Shown here: positions 1 through 8,387 of the stretch, piece by piece
How positions within the stretch are numbered: the stretch's first letter is position 1
Layout: each line of letters begins with the position of its first letter
Origin: Clostridiales bacterium SIT11
GTDB taxonomy: Bacteria; Bacillota; Clostridia; Tissierellales; Peptoniphilaceae
NCBI GenBank assembly: GCA_001299455.1
Contig: CYUK01000003.1
Location: 1,178,001-1,242,000, forward strand
Length of the DNA: 64,000 nt
Direction of reading: 5' to 3'
The notes under the pieces: model-generated
What the model was told of the DNA's origin: nothing
Database searches by the model: none
Seen by the model: only the letters and a program-made list of their open reading frames with translations
Made by a program: the position numbers and the translations under genes

Positions 1-384
1 CATAAAATTGAAGACTTGCGGGATATTATCCGGGAAGAGCTCAAGGGAACCCGGTATAATCCTCCCGTAAATATTGATGACCTGGTGGCCTATGCCCAAG
101 ATTTTGTCAGCCTCGGCCACCAATATGGGGAAGGCTGGCTCTTAACAGCGGAAATGGTGGAACTTATCCACGGGGGCGTGGAAAATATTGTCTGCGTCCA
201 GCCCTTTGGGTGTTTGCCCAACCACATTACGGGCAAGGGGGTCATCAAGGCCATCCGGGAAAGCTACCCCCGGGCCAATATTATTCCCCTGGACTATGAC
301 GCCTCGGCATCTACAGTCAACCAGTTTAACCGAATCCAGCTTATGCTGGCCCAAGCAGAGAAAAATTTAAAGAGAGAAGCATAA
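1..384 (+). CDS. 2-hydroxyacyl-CoA dehydratase activase-related protein, C-terminal part
   Basis: Only the last 127 or so codons are visible; the frame is open to base 1, so the gene begins outside the window. The tail carries the pattern CVQPFGCLPNHITGKG followed by a segment on Asp-Tyr-Asp-Ala-Ser. This is typical of the C-terminal part of the very large (about 1400 residue) proteins that combine a BadF/HgdC-type ATPase domain with a 2-hydroxyglutaryl-CoA dehydratase-like domain and carry Fe-S clusters. Their physiological substrate is mostly unknown. The two cysteines in the quoted motif are candidate cluster ligands. The family assignment rests on recall of the motif; the missing N-terminus prevents a firmer call. 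Confidence 0.7.
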   Translation, partial: HKIEDLRDIIREELKGTRYNPPVNIDDLVAYAQDFVSLGHQYGEGWLLTAEMVELIHGGVENIVCVQPFGCLPNHITGKGVIKAIRESYPRANIIPLDYDASASTVNQFNRIQLMLAQAEKNLKREA

Positions 385-413
385 AAAAAGACGGGGAATT
401 TCCTCGTCTTTTT
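385..413. terminator. bidirectional intrinsic terminator
   Basis: A nine-base arm AAAAAGACG (385-393) pairs with CGTCTTTTT (405-413). The hairpin is A-rich on the left and T-rich on the right, so it can end transcription both of the activase gene (plus strand) and of the converging SLH lipoprotein gene (minus strand). Confidence 0.8.
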
Positions 414-418
414 CTAGT

Positions 419-1420
419 CTATAAATCTTTTTTCAGAAAGACCTGGGCCAGCTCTCCCCGGGTCAAGGGGTCCTTGGGACGGAAGTGGTTGTCCAAGTCG
501 CCCTTGAGGTAGCCCTCCAGGGTCATGACCCGGACGGCTTTTTCAGCCCAGGGGGAAATTTCTTTTTGGTCCTCGTAGGACTTGGCTTCCTTATCTTGGT
601 GGATATTTCCCAAGTAATCGGTATAGCGGTAGAGGATAAGGGCAAATTCTTCCCGGCTGACGGTTTTATCAGGTTGAAAGTTTCCTTCCTCATCACCGGA
701 GATAATATCTCCCTCATAGGCCCAGGTTAGAGCCTTTTCATACCAAGGATTCTTGGGAAGGTCTTTAAAGGGAAGGGGGTCTGTAGACTGGACTTGGCCC
801 TTATTTTTTTGGAAGAGGGCCTGGACCAGCATGGCCCGGGATAGGCCTAAGTCCGGACCGAATTCCTTGGCGTTTAAGCCCTTGAGGCTACCCTCGTCAT
901 AGGCCTTGGCAATGGCCTTTTCCGCCCAGTGGCCCTTGGTATCCTGGAAAGGAGAGGAAATTTTTTCTTCTTGGCCAATGAGTTTTTTTAAGGAAGGAAT
1001 CAAATTTTCCTTAGACCGGAGGACCCGGGTCTTGGGCCCTGACAGGGTATAGTAGTAGAAGCCGTCGGCCATGGGTTCTTCATCATAGAGGTAGAGGGTT
1101 TGGTCATCTTGGGCCGTCTTAAAGGTTAAAAGTAAAGATTCAGAAGAAGGAATGGAAGCTAGGGCTTCTCCAGGGTCTCTTTCCTCTAGGTTTTTCATAA
1201 GACCGGGAAGTTTAGATAATTCTTCAGGACTTGCCTGGTGAAATTTTTCGGTCTCACCAAAGTCGTCGGCCTTGTAAAAGTCCAGGCTGGAAAAGTTTAG
1301 GGCTTCTCCGCCCTTGATTTTAATGGAAAAGGTCTTGTCTTCCTTGGGCTTGGCACAGGCTGTCAGGGCCAGGGAAAAACAGAGGACAAGGGAGAGGAAA
1401 ACAGGTAAAAATTTTTTCAT
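419..1420 (-). CDS. lipoprotein with three S-layer homology (SLH) domains
   Basis: A 333-residue secreted protein. The start at 1420 is chosen because AAAGGAGG lies just upstream and the protein then begins MKKFLPVF; a longer reading from 1447 adds nine residues and lacks a ribosome site. A hydrophobic signal peptide ends in a lipobox (LTAC, Cys22), so the protein should be lipid-anchored. The middle is hydrophilic and unrecognised. The C-terminal half has three SLH repeats, each with the W(A/Y)EKA and R.E/R.M signatures, beginning near residues 155, 215 and 280. SLH repeats bind pyruvylated secondary wall polymer, so the protein may bridge membrane and wall. It is transcribed alone and converges on its neighbour. 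Confidence 0.85.
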   Translation of the reverse strand: MKKFLPVFLSLVLCFSLALTACAKPKEDKTFSIKIKGGEALNFSSLDFYKADDFGETEKFHQASPEELSKLPGLMKNLEERDPGEALASIPSSESLLLTFKTAQDDQTLYLYDEEPMADGFYYYTLSGPKTRVLRSKENLIPSLKKLIGQEEKISSPFQDTKGHWAEKAIAKAYDEGSLKGLNAKEFGPDLGLSRAMLVQALFQKNKGQVQSTDPLPFKDLPKNPWYEKALTWAYEGDIISGDEEGNFQPDKTVSREEFALILYRYTDYLGNIHQDKEAKSYEDQKEISPWAEKAVRVMTLEGYLKGDLDNHFRPKDPLTRGELAQVFLKKDL

Positions 1421-1546
1421 GAGAGCCTCCTTTAAACAAAAGTTCAAATCTTAAGTTTATTATAGACCATGGAGGGGAAAATACAAGAAAAATAGAGACA
1501 AGTCCTCTTCAAATGGATAGGGAAGATTTTCCAAGGGCCGGTCTTC

Positions 1547-1575
1547 TTGTTGTCCCTCCTAATTCTTGCTATAAT
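1547..1575 (+). promoter_or_regulatory. sigma-A-type promoter of the sua5 operon
   Basis: TTGTTG (1547-1552) and TATAAT (1570-1575) are separated by exactly 17 bases. The predicted transcript starts some 30 bases before the sua5 start codon. Confidence 0.7.
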
Positions 1576-1608
1576 AGTAGTGTATACTCGTGGAAGGAGT
1601 GATTCAAC

Positions 1609-2664
1609 ATGGATACAGAGGTTCTTGTCTTAAAAGATCCGGAAGATCCAGAAATTATAGATAAGGCGGCTAAGGTCATTGCAAGGGGAGGTCTCGTTGC
1701 CTTTCCTACAGAGACGGTCTATGGCCTGGGAGCCAATGGCTTGGACGAAAGGGCCGTTGCTAAAATTTATGAGGCCAAGGGACGGCCCAACGACAATCCC
1801 ATGATCCTCCATGTTTCCAGCCTGGAAATGTGTGAGCGACTGGTGAAAAATATTCCCAAGGAAGCCAAGGATTGTATGGATATGTTTTGGCCGGGACCCT
1901 TGACCATGATTTTTGAAAAAAAAGATTTGATTCCAGACCGGGTATCCGCTGGTCTTCCTACAGTGGCCATCCGGATGCCTTCAGACCGCTTTGCCCGGGG
2001 GATGATTGCAAAGGCGGACCTGCCCGTTGCCGCTCCTTCAGCCAATACCTCCGGCCGGCCCTCTCCCACCAAGGCCTCCCATGTTTTGGAGGACATGGCA
2101 GGAAAGATTGATTTAATTATTGATGGAGGGTCTACAGAAGTGGGAATTGAATCCACAGTTTTGGACATGACCGTCAAGCCTCCTATGCTCCTAAGACCAG
2201 GTGGCGTAACCCTGGAAGATTTAAAGGCTCTGTTAAAGGATGTAGATGTAGACCCCTCTCTTTTAGGAGGGGAGCCCAAGGAAGTCTTGCATCCCAAGAG
2301 TCCGGGGCAAAAGTATAAACACTATGCGCCCAAGGCAGACTGCCTTCTCTTTGGCGGAAACTTAAAGAATATAGCCAAGGAAGTGGACCGGCGAATTCGG
2401 GAAAATCCGGATAAAAAAATAGCCGTCCTGGCCACAGAAGAAACCATGGATTTTTACCAAGAAAAGCCCTATCTTCTGCTGAATATGGGGTCTAGGGACC
2501 ACTTAGAAGAAGTGGCCCACAATATTTTCGATGACCTCCGCCACTGTGATGAAGAGGAAGTGGACCTCATTTTTGTGGAAGGTTTTGACTTTCAAGGCAT
2601 GGGCCAGGGGATTATGAACCGGCTCTTAAAGGCCTGTGGGGGAAAGGTTGTACTGGGCCTATGA
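1609..2664 (+). CDS. ywlC: L-threonylcarbamoyladenylate synthase (Sua5/YwlC type)
   Basis: Makes threonylcarbamoyl-AMP from threonine, bicarbonate and ATP, the first step of the t6A37 modification of tRNAs that read ANN codons. The 351 residues contain the YrdC-like catalytic domain (about 1-205) with the KGRP and SANTSGRPSPT motifs, then a linker and a C-terminal Sua5 domain, so it is the long form rather than the short TsaC form. GGAGTG precedes the ATG. The stop overlaps the start of ywlE by four bases, and rpiB and upp follow in the same direction, the order seen around ywlC in Bacillus and relatives. Confidence 0.93.
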   Translation: MDTEVLVLKDPEDPEIIDKAAKVIARGGLVAFPTETVYGLGANGLDERAVAKIYEAKGRPNDNPMILHVSSLEMCERLVKNIPKEAKDCMDMFWPGPLTMIFEKKDLIPDRVSAGLPTVAIRMPSDRFARGMIAKADLPVAAPSANTSGRPSPTKASHVLEDMAGKIDLIIDGGSTEVGIESTVLDMTVKPPMLLRPGGVTLEDLKALLKDVDVDPSLLGGEPKEVLHPKSPGQKYKHYAPKADCLLFGGNLKNIAKEVDRRIRENPDKKIAVLATEETMDFYQEKPYLLLNMGSRDHLEEVAHNIFDDLRHCDEEEVDLIFVEGFDFQGMGQGIMNRLLKACGGKVVLGL

Positions 2665-3080
2665 ATATTTTATACCTGTGCACAGGAAATACCTGCCGGA
2701 GTCCTTTGGCAGAATACTTTTCCAAGAAGGCCTATCCCCACCACAATTTTCAATCGGCCGGTCTCTATCCTTCCTATGGGAAGATGTCTGAAAATTCGGA
2801 GAAGCTTTTGAAAGCAGAGGGAATTGTTCCCAGGAACTTTCAGTCCAAGGGGCTTAGTAAGGACCTAATCCAATGGGCAGACTACCTGGTTCCCATGGAA
2901 AGGTCCATGGAAGGGACCTTGAGGGACCTTGGAGGAAATAAGGTCTACACCTTTTGGGACCACGGAGGAACAGAAATTCCCGACCCCTATGGGGCGCCCT
3001 TTGTGGTTTACCAGGTGACCTACCAGGCTTTAAAGGAAAATATTAAGAAGATGATGGCAGATTTGGAGGGGTCAAGATGA
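2661..3080 (+). CDS. ywlE: protein arginine phosphatase / low-molecular-weight protein phosphatase
   Basis: A 139-residue LMW phosphatase that opens with the P-loop CTGNTCRS (Cys7 nucleophile, Arg13) and has the general-acid Asp-Pro pair in PDPYG near residue 108. The residue between Asn10 and Cys12 is Thr11. In Bacillus YwlE that Thr is the residue that favours phospho-arginine, whereas tyrosine phosphatases usually have Ile there. I therefore favour removal of McsB-type arginine phosphorylation. No McsB kinase is in the window, so the partner is unverified. It overlaps ywlC by four bases and rpiB by four bases, suggesting translational coupling. Confidence 0.85.
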   Translation: MNILYLCTGNTCRSPLAEYFSKKAYPHHNFQSAGLYPSYGKMSENSEKLLKAEGIVPRNFQSKGLSKDLIQWADYLVPMERSMEGTLRDLGGNKVYTFWDHGGTEIPDPYGAPFVVYQVTYQALKENIKKMMADLEGSR

Positions 3081-3505
3081 AAATAGCTTGTGGAGCAGAC
3101 CATGGAGGCGTAGACTTAAAGGACGCCTTAAAGGTCTACTTAGAAAAAAAAGGAATCGAAGTTGTAGATTTTGGAACGACGGGACATGAAAGTGTGGACT
3201 ATCCAGAATATGGCCACAAGGTGGCCCAGGCTGTGGCTAAGAAAGAAGCCGACTACGGCCTTGTCTGCTGTGGGTCCGGCATTGGAATTTCTATTGCCGC
3301 CAATAAGGTCAAGGGCGTCCGCTGTGTAAGGGCCCATGACCCCTATTCTGCGGAAATGAGCCGCCGCCACAATAACTGCAATGTCATAGCCATGGGAGGT
3401 CGGTTTCTTGGCCTGGATATGGCGAAAAAGTGCCTAGATGTTTTTTTAGAGACAGAATTTGAAGGGGGCCGGCACAGTCGTCGTGTCGATGCCATTGAAG
3501 AATAA
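3077..3505 (+). CDS. rpiB: ribose-5-phosphate isomerase B
   Basis: Interconverts ribose 5-phosphate and ribulose 5-phosphate in the non-oxidative pentose phosphate pathway. The 142 residues are full length for RpiB/LacAB proteins. They begin with [11 protein letters not shown] (substrate-binding Asp-His pair) and contain the Cys-Cys-Gly-Ser-Gly-Ile-Gly segment at 64-70, where the second Cys is the catalytic base of the B-type enzyme. The gene overlaps ywlE (ATGA) and is followed 10 bases later by upp, placing ribose phosphate supply next to nucleobase salvage. Confidence 0.93.
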   Translation: MKIACGADHGGVDLKDALKVYLEKKGIEVVDFGTTGHESVDYPEYGHKVAQAVAKKEADYGLVCCGSGIGISIAANKVKGVRCVRAHDPYSAEMSRRHNNCNVIAMGGRFLGLDMAKKCLDVFLETEFEGGRHSRRVDAIEE

Positions 3506-3515
3506 GGAGGCAAGT

Positions 3516-4145
3516 ATGGGACAAGTACATGTAACAGATCATCCCCTCATCCAACATAAGTTAACTATTATGCGGAAAAAAGATACAACCAGTATGGAAT
3601 TTCGGCAACTAGCGACAGAAATTTCCATCCTCATGGGCTATGAGGTCACCCGGGAGATGCCCACAGAAGAAGTGGAAATTGAAACACCCTTGGAGGTCAC
3701 CAAGGGAGTGGAAATTTCGGGGAAAAAAGTCGTCCTGGTTCCCATTTTACGGGCCGGCCTAGGCATGGTCGATGGATTTTCTGAACTCATGCCAGGAGCC
3801 AGAGTAGGCCATATTGGCCTCTACCGGGACCCAGAAACCCTAAAGCCTGTAGAATACTACTGTAAAATGCCTGGCAGCCTAAAGGACCGGCAAGTGATTG
3901 TCCTGGACCCCATGCTGGCTACAGGTGGGTCCTTAACAGATGCCGTCAGCCTTTTAAAGGAAAGAGGAGCTGAACACATTCAAGCTGTCTGTATTATTGG
4001 GGCTCCAGAAGGGATTGAAGTTTTTAAAAAAGCCCATCCAGATGTAGACCTCTATATTGCCGCCATTGACCGGCAATTAAATGACCATGCCTATATCCTA
4101 CCGGGCTTGGGAGATGCGGGAGACCGACTCTTCGGAACCAAGTAA
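3516..4145 (+). CDS. upp: uracil phosphoribosyltransferase
   Basis: Condenses uracil with PRPP to give UMP in pyrimidine salvage. The start at 3516 follows AAGGAGG by five bases and gives the usual 209-residue protein beginning [10 protein letters not shown]; a longer in-frame reading from 3459 overlaps rpiB and has no ribosome site. The PRPP-binding loop [11 protein letters not shown] is intact, and the C-terminus ([14 protein letters not shown]) is the canonical uracil-binding end. Last gene of the ywlC-ywlE-rpiB-upp group; the next gene starts six bases later, so the transcript may continue into the envelope cluster. Confidence 0.96.
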   Translation: MGQVHVTDHPLIQHKLTIMRKKDTTSMEFRQLATEISILMGYEVTREMPTEEVEIETPLEVTKGVEISGKKVVLVPILRAGLGMVDGFSELMPGARVGHIGLYRDPETLKPVEYYCKMPGSLKDRQVIVLDPMLATGGSLTDAVSLLKERGAEHIQAVCIIGAPEGIEVFKKAHPDVDLYIAAIDRQLNDHAYILPGLGDAGDRLFGTK

Positions 4146-4151
4146 CGGCCT

Positions 4152-5180
4152 ATGGATATGTATTTGATACAGGGCCTTCTTTTAACGGCTCTGATTAGTT
4201 TTATCCTGACCCCCCTTGTCCGGCGCTTGTGTATAAAAAAAGCCTGGATGGATGTTCCTAAGGACAATCGAAGGGTCCATAATAAACCCATACCCCGCCT
4301 GGGAGGCCTGGCTATTTTCGGGGCCTTCCTTCTGGGTATGCTGGTTTTCTGCCCAAAAAATAAGGAGAGTCTGGCCCTTCTTTTAGGGGCGACGGTAATT
4401 GTTATTTCAGGTTTTATTGATGACACAAGGGGTTTAAGTCCCAAAGGCAAGCTCCTCTTTCAAGGAGTGGCGGCCCTCTGCCTTATTTGGGGTGGGTCTA
4501 GTATTGAATTTTTTACCAACCCCCTTCCAGGCCATGAACTCATTTACTTAAAATACCTGGGCATTCCCCTGACGATTTTTTGGGTGGCAGGAGTTACCAA
4601 TTCCATTAACTTAATTGATGGGCTGGATGGCTTGGCTGCCGGAGTGACAGTGATTTGTTCCATTTCCCTTTTATTTATTGCCCAGCGCTTTGACCAAAGA
4701 CAGGTGGTCTTGGTTTCTGCACTTTTGGCAGGGTCCTGCCTTGGCTTTTTGTTCTTCAACTTTAACCCCGCTTCGATTTTTATGGGAGATACAGGGTCTC
4801 TTCTTTTGGGCTTTATCCTCTCCTATATTTCCATAGAAGGGGTCATGAAGTCGGCGGCAGCCATTGCCATCTTCCTGCCGGTCATTATCTTGGGCGTTCC
4901 TGTCTTTGACACCACCTTTGCCATGATGCGGAGGGCCATAGCAGGTAAGGGGATTATGGAGGCGGACAAGGGCCACCTCCACCACCGGCTTTTACGCCTG
5001 GGCCTGTCCCAAAGGGAAACAGTAGGAGTTCTCTATTTAATTTCTGGTATTTTTGGTCTTTTGGCCAATATTGTCAGCCGGCTAGAGGCCAAGGAGGCCT
5101 TAGTTGCCTGTCTTTTAATTGTGGCTGCGGTTTTTTTCCTGGCCACCTTGTTTGGAATGTTTCACAGTAAGGATGAATAG
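4152..5180 (+). CDS. tagO: undecaprenyl-phosphate GlcNAc-1-phosphate transferase (TagO/WecA family)
   Basis: A 342-residue polytopic membrane enzyme of the MraY/WecA family. It is expected to load a sugar-1-phosphate from a UDP-sugar onto undecaprenyl phosphate, the first membrane step of wall teichoic acid or other glycopolymer assembly. Catalytic motifs are visible: the Asp pair in SGFIDDTRGLSPKGK, NSINLIDGLDGLAAG, FMGDTGSLLLGF, and the WecA-type basic loop HLHHRLLRLG. It is followed nine bases later by a UDP-GlcNAc 2-epimerase, which argues for GlcNAc/ManNAc chemistry. MraY itself is unlikely given the context and the WecA-type His motif. Confidence 0.9.
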   Translation: MDMYLIQGLLLTALISFILTPLVRRLCIKKAWMDVPKDNRRVHNKPIPRLGGLAIFGAFLLGMLVFCPKNKESLALLLGATVIVISGFIDDTRGLSPKGKLLFQGVAALCLIWGGSSIEFFTNPLPGHELIYLKYLGIPLTIFWVAGVTNSINLIDGLDGLAAGVTVICSISLLFIAQRFDQRQVVLVSALLAGSCLGFLFFNFNPASIFMGDTGSLLLGFILSYISIEGVMKSAAAIAIFLPVIILGVPVFDTTFAMMRRAIAGKGIMEADKGHLHHRLLRLGLSQRETVGVLYLISGIFGLLANIVSRLEAKEALVACLLIVAAVFFLATLFGMFHSKDE

Positions 5181-5189
5181 GGAGGGCAT

Positions 5190-6293
5190 ATGAAAGTTTT
5201 AATTGTATTTGGAACCCGTCCAGAGGCCATAAAAATGGCGCCAATTGTCAAGGAAATGGAAAAGGATCCAAATTTCCAACCCGTGGTAGCCGTAACAGGC
5301 CAGCACCGGCAAATGCTGGACCAGGTCCTGGAAATTTTTCAGATTGAACCGGACTATGACTTGGATATTTTTAAGCCGGGCCAAAGTTTAACCTATATTA
5401 CATCTGGAGCTTTGGAAGGCCTGGAGGGGATTATTTCCATGGAAAACCCGGACTGTCTCTTGATTCAAGGGGACACCACTACGGTTTTTTCCGGCGCCCT
5501 GGCGGCCTTTTACCAACAGGTCCGCATAGGCCATGTGGAAGCAGGCTTAAGGACAGGAAACCTCTATTCTCCCTATCCGGAAGAGGCTAACCGCCGCTTG
5601 GTTTCTGTCTTGACCCACTGGCACTTTGCTCCTACAGAAAAAAACAGGGAAAACTTATTAAAAGAGGGCCACAGGGAGGAATCCATCTTCTTAACAGGAA
5701 ACACCGTCATTGACGCCTTAAAGTATACTGTGGACCCAGACTACCAATTTGAGGAAGACCTCTTAAACCGTCTGGACTATGACAAGAAAAAGATTATCCT
5801 CTTAACCAGCCACCGGAGGGAAAACCTAGGAAAGCCCATGGAAGAAATTTTCTCTGCCGTCCGGGACCTGGTGGACCAAGATGAAGATGTGGAAGTGGTT
5901 TTTCCAAGACATAAAAATCCCCGGGTCCGGGAACTTTCAGACCCCTTCTTTAAGGGACACGACCGGATTCATTGCCTAGAACCCCTGGACTACCTTCCCT
6001 TTACCAACTTGATGAGCCGGTGTTATTTTGTTATTACAGACTCCGGAGGTATCCAAGAAGAAGCTCCGGCCCTGGGCAAGCCAGTCCTGGTTGTCCGGAG
6101 GGAAACAGAGCGGCCGGAAGGGATTGAAGCAGGAACGGCCAAGCTAGTGGGGACAGAAAAAGACCGAATTGTCGCTGCAGGCCGGGAATTACTTGAAAAT
6201 CCTGAAGCCTATAAAAAAATGGCCCATGCCGTCAACCCCTATGGGGATGGCCATGCCGCCAAGAAAATTTGCCAGGCCCTCCTAAGGGGCTAG
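5190..6293 (+). CDS. mnaA: UDP-N-acetylglucosamine 2-epimerase (non-hydrolysing)
   Basis: Interconverts UDP-GlcNAc and UDP-ManNAc for teichoic acid or capsule linkage units. The 367-residue length and the motifs FGTRPEAIKMAP at the N-terminus, QGDTTTVFSG, GHVEAGLRT and DSGGIQEEAP near residue 285 match the WecB/MnaA family closely. AGGGAGGGC precedes the start. Its position between tagO and gtrA genes supports a role in lipid-linked glycopolymer synthesis. Confidence 0.94.
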   Translation: MKVLIVFGTRPEAIKMAPIVKEMEKDPNFQPVVAVTGQHRQMLDQVLEIFQIEPDYDLDIFKPGQSLTYITSGALEGLEGIISMENPDCLLIQGDTTTVFSGALAAFYQQVRIGHVEAGLRTGNLYSPYPEEANRRLVSVLTHWHFAPTEKNRENLLKEGHREESIFLTGNTVIDALKYTVDPDYQFEEDLLNRLDYDKKKIILLTSHRRENLGKPMEEIFSAVRDLVDQDEDVEVVFPRHKNPRVRELSDPFFKGHDRIHCLEPLDYLPFTNLMSRCYFVITDSGGIQEEAPALGKPVLVVRRETERPEGIEAGTAKLVGTEKDRIVAAGRELLENPEAYKKMAHAVNPYGDGHAAKKICQALLRG

Positions 6294-6320
6294 GCCAGCA
6301 GATACTGAAAAAGGAGGACT

Positions 6321-6794
6321 ATGGAAAGGCTAGACAAATGGTTAGAAAAACATCCTAAAATAAAAACCTACTACCAAGGTCATGAAAGCTTTTGGAAGTA
6401 CTTTGTCACGTCTTTTCTCTCCTTGGCCTTTGAAATTGGCCTGGTCTATGTCCTCTACACTTCTTTTGACCTTTCCCTAATCACCAGCAACCTGATTGGG
6501 ATGACGGCAGACTTTCTCTTTACCTATTGGATGAGTCGGGTGGTTTTTAATTCAACCTATGATGTATTAGGCTTTTTAACCTATCTTGCCACCTCTATCC
6601 TGGGGCTTTTTCTCAACACCCTCATCCTAAAACTGGTCCACGACTATTTTTTCCGAGTCCTAGGAAAGAACCTGGCCTTTCTTGTAGGAAAATTTTTTGC
6701 TACAGGAATCCCCTTCTTTTTAAAATATTTTTTACGGAAGCACTACTTTGTCTGGAAAGAGGGAAACCGGACCAAGGAGGAAGATGATGACTAA
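6321..6794 (+). CDS. GtrA family membrane protein, first copy
   Basis: 157 residues with four strongly hydrophobic segments and the GtrA signature around FLFTYWMSRVVF. GtrA proteins are thought to help translocate bactoprenol-linked sugars or to partner a GT2 glycosyltransferase. AAAGGAGG sits just upstream. The gene overlaps the second gtrA-like gene by eight bases. The substrate is not predictable from sequence; neighbours tagO, mnaA and a GT2 enzyme point to cell-surface glycan decoration. Confidence 0.85.
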   Translation: MERLDKWLEKHPKIKTYYQGHESFWKYFVTSFLSLAFEIGLVYVLYTSFDLSLITSNLIGMTADFLFTYWMSRVVFNSTYDVLGFLTYLATSILGLFLNTLILKLVHDYFFRVLGKNLAFLVGKFFATGIPFFLKYFLRKHYFVWKEGNRTKEEDDD

Positions 6795-7263
6795 ACTACT
6801 TGCCTGGATAGACAAACTCTTAAGCCACTTTCCAAAAATCCACCAGGTCTACAAGAAATATCAAAGTTTCATCCTCTACTTTACAGCCTCCTGCCTGTCC
6901 TTGGTCCTGGACTTAGGTCTGGCCTACTTTCTCTATATTGGCCTAGGCATGAACTTGGTTTTAAGTAATACCCTAGGTTTGATTGCAGGTTTTCTCTTTA
7001 CCTACTGGGTGAGCAAGTATATTTTCCATTCTGACCACGACCTGGAGGGGCTTTTTGTCTACCTGGGGACCTTTGCCATAGGAATTGTCCTGTCCAACCT
7101 GGTCCTGTATTTGTCCAACAACTACCTCATCCTAGTTTTAGAAAAGAAGTGGGCCTTTCTCTTGGCAAAAATTTTGTCCACGGTCCTGCCCTTTTTTACC
7201 AATTATTTTATTCGCAAGTACTTATTCTATGTAAAAGATCAGTGGAAGAAGAGGAGAAAATGA
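6787..7263 (+). CDS. GtrA family membrane protein, second copy
   Basis: 158 residues, the same four-helix layout as the preceding gene, with FLFTYWVSKYIFHSDHD aligning to its FLFTYWMSRVVFNSTYD and a similar basic C-terminus after ...NYFIRKY. The start at 6787 is placed by AAGGAGG at 6774-6780; ATG at 6784 is also possible and a longer reading from 6748 is not supported. Tandem duplication followed by divergence is the simplest explanation. It overlaps the downstream GT2 gene by four bases (ATGA), so the two are probably coupled and may work together. Confidence 0.83.
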   Translation: MTKLLAWIDKLLSHFPKIHQVYKKYQSFILYFTASCLSLVLDLGLAYFLYIGLGMNLVLSNTLGLIAGFLFTYWVSKYIFHSDHDLEGLFVYLGTFAIGIVLSNLVLYLSNNYLILVLEKKWAFLLAKILSTVLPFFTNYFIRKYLFYVKDQWKKRRK

Positions 7264-8030
7264 AGACATTAAGAGTGATGTTGCCCTGCTATAATGAAGA
7301 AAAGGACTTGGCCAAGCTATTGACCTCTTGGCTACTGGAAAGAGAAGACCTGGCCAAGGTAGGCTATGGGCTTAAGGTGACGGTCATTGATGATGCCAGT
7401 AAAGACCGGACGCCGGAGGTTGCCCGGGACTTTATGGCAAGAGAAGGAGAGGTTATAGGTCTTATTTCCCATGAAAAAAACCTCAACCTTGGAGGAGGGG
7501 TCAACACAGCCATAGAAGCCTTTAACCGGGACCAAAAACCGGGAGACCTCCTCTGTATTATGGATGGAGACAATACCCAGGACCCCAAGTACATCCACTC
7601 TATGGTGGAAAAAATAGAAGAAGGCTATGACGTCTGTATTGCCTCTCGCTACTGCAAGGGGTCCAAGGTAGAGGGAGTCCCCTCCCACAGGCTCTTTTTA
7701 AGTGATGGAGCCAAGGTTTACTACCAGCTGGTCTTGGGAATTCCAGGAGTTAAGGACTACACCTGCGGCTACCGGGTTTATACCTATGATATTATAAAAA
7801 AATGCCGGGAAGTTTACGGCCTCAGACCCATTAAAAACACCTCCTTTGCCTGTATGATGGAAGTTCTCTATCTTTTAAGCAAGCTAGGAGGCCGGATTGG
7901 TGAAGTCCCCTTTACCCTTCGCTATGACCACAAGGAGGGGGCCTCTAAGATGAACGTCTTTAAGACCATGAAGGACTCTCTTTTGACGGCCTTAAAAATT
8001 CGCTTCCGGTCCAGCAAAAAAAAGTCTTGA
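7260..8030 (+). CDS. glycosyltransferase family 2 (polyprenyl-phosphate sugar transferase-like)
   Basis: 256 residues. The start at 7260 is part of an ATGA overlap with the upstream gtrA gene and gives the family-typical beginning MKTLRVMLPCYNEE. The GT-A fold motifs are present: VIDDASKDRTPEVA for nucleotide sugar binding and IMDGDNTQDP as the DxD-like metal site. No long C-terminal membrane domain is seen, so it resembles the DPM1-type enzymes that charge polyprenyl phosphate with a hexose. With two GtrA proteins upstream, it likely builds a lipid-linked sugar for surface glycan modification. The promoter of the next transcript overlaps its stop codon. Confidence 0.85.
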   Translation: MKTLRVMLPCYNEEKDLAKLLTSWLLEREDLAKVGYGLKVTVIDDASKDRTPEVARDFMAREGEVIGLISHEKNLNLGGGVNTAIEAFNRDQKPGDLLCIMDGDNTQDPKYIHSMVEKIEEGYDVCIASRYCKGSKVEGVPSHRLFLSDGAKVYYQLVLGIPGVKDYTCGYRVYTYDIIKKCREVYGLRPIKNTSFACMMEVLYLLSKLGGRIGEVPFTLRYDHKEGASKMNVFKTMKDSLLTALKIRFRSSKKKS

Positions 8031-8055
8031 CAGAAGGGGAAGAAAGCTGTATCAT
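8027..8055 (+). promoter_or_regulatory. promoter of the T-box/trpP transcript
   Basis: TTGACA (8027-8032), a 17-base spacer, then TATCAT (8050-8055). The -35 box overlaps the stop codon of the glycosyltransferase gene. Transcription would begin near 8062, just before the T-box leader. Confidence 0.7.
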
Positions 8056-8061
8056 AGATAT

Positions 8062-8345
8062 AAATTAATAAAAACTGCTGAAAAAAGTGTTGATTAGAAA
8101 ATAGTAGCTAGTCACTTAGTTTTGTAGAGAGCCAAGGGGTGGTGAAACTTGGTAAACAGTGGTTAGTAAATGGGTCTATGAATGCGAGGCGAAATAAAAG
8201 TAGCTGAGACGGATCTCCCGTTATCGAGATAGGATATGTATGTATCCGAGAGAGTTTCTATATTTCTTTAGAAATATGGATAAATAGGATGGCACCGCGA
8301 ATTTACCATTTGCTCCTAGTAGAGGGAGGCAAGTGGTTTTTTTAA
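8062..8345 (+). ncRNA. T-box leader (probable tRNA-Trp-sensing)
   Basis: A T-box riboswitch. The conserved Stem I apical elements AGAGAG and GGTGGTGAAA lie around 8127-8150, the T-box core GGATGGCACCGCG at 8287-8299, and a terminator (ACCATTTGC at 8305-8313 pairing with GCAAGTGGT at 8329-8337, then a T run) at the end. The likely specifier codon is TGG (Trp) at 8171-8173, in the 3' side of the specifier loop, opposite an AGTA sequence near 8102. Uncharged tRNA-Trp would stabilise the antiterminator and let trpP be transcribed. The class is firm; the specifier was assigned by eye and by agreement with the downstream gene. Confidence 0.9.
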
Positions 8346-8387
8346 TTTAAACATCTTTTTTCGCACAGAAATGAAAAGGAGAAAAGT

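Noticed and set aside
1767-2297. 176-residue minus-strand frame inside ywlC
   Set aside because: It lies wholly within a confidently identified gene, is Ser/Arg-rich antisense of common codons, and matches no family.
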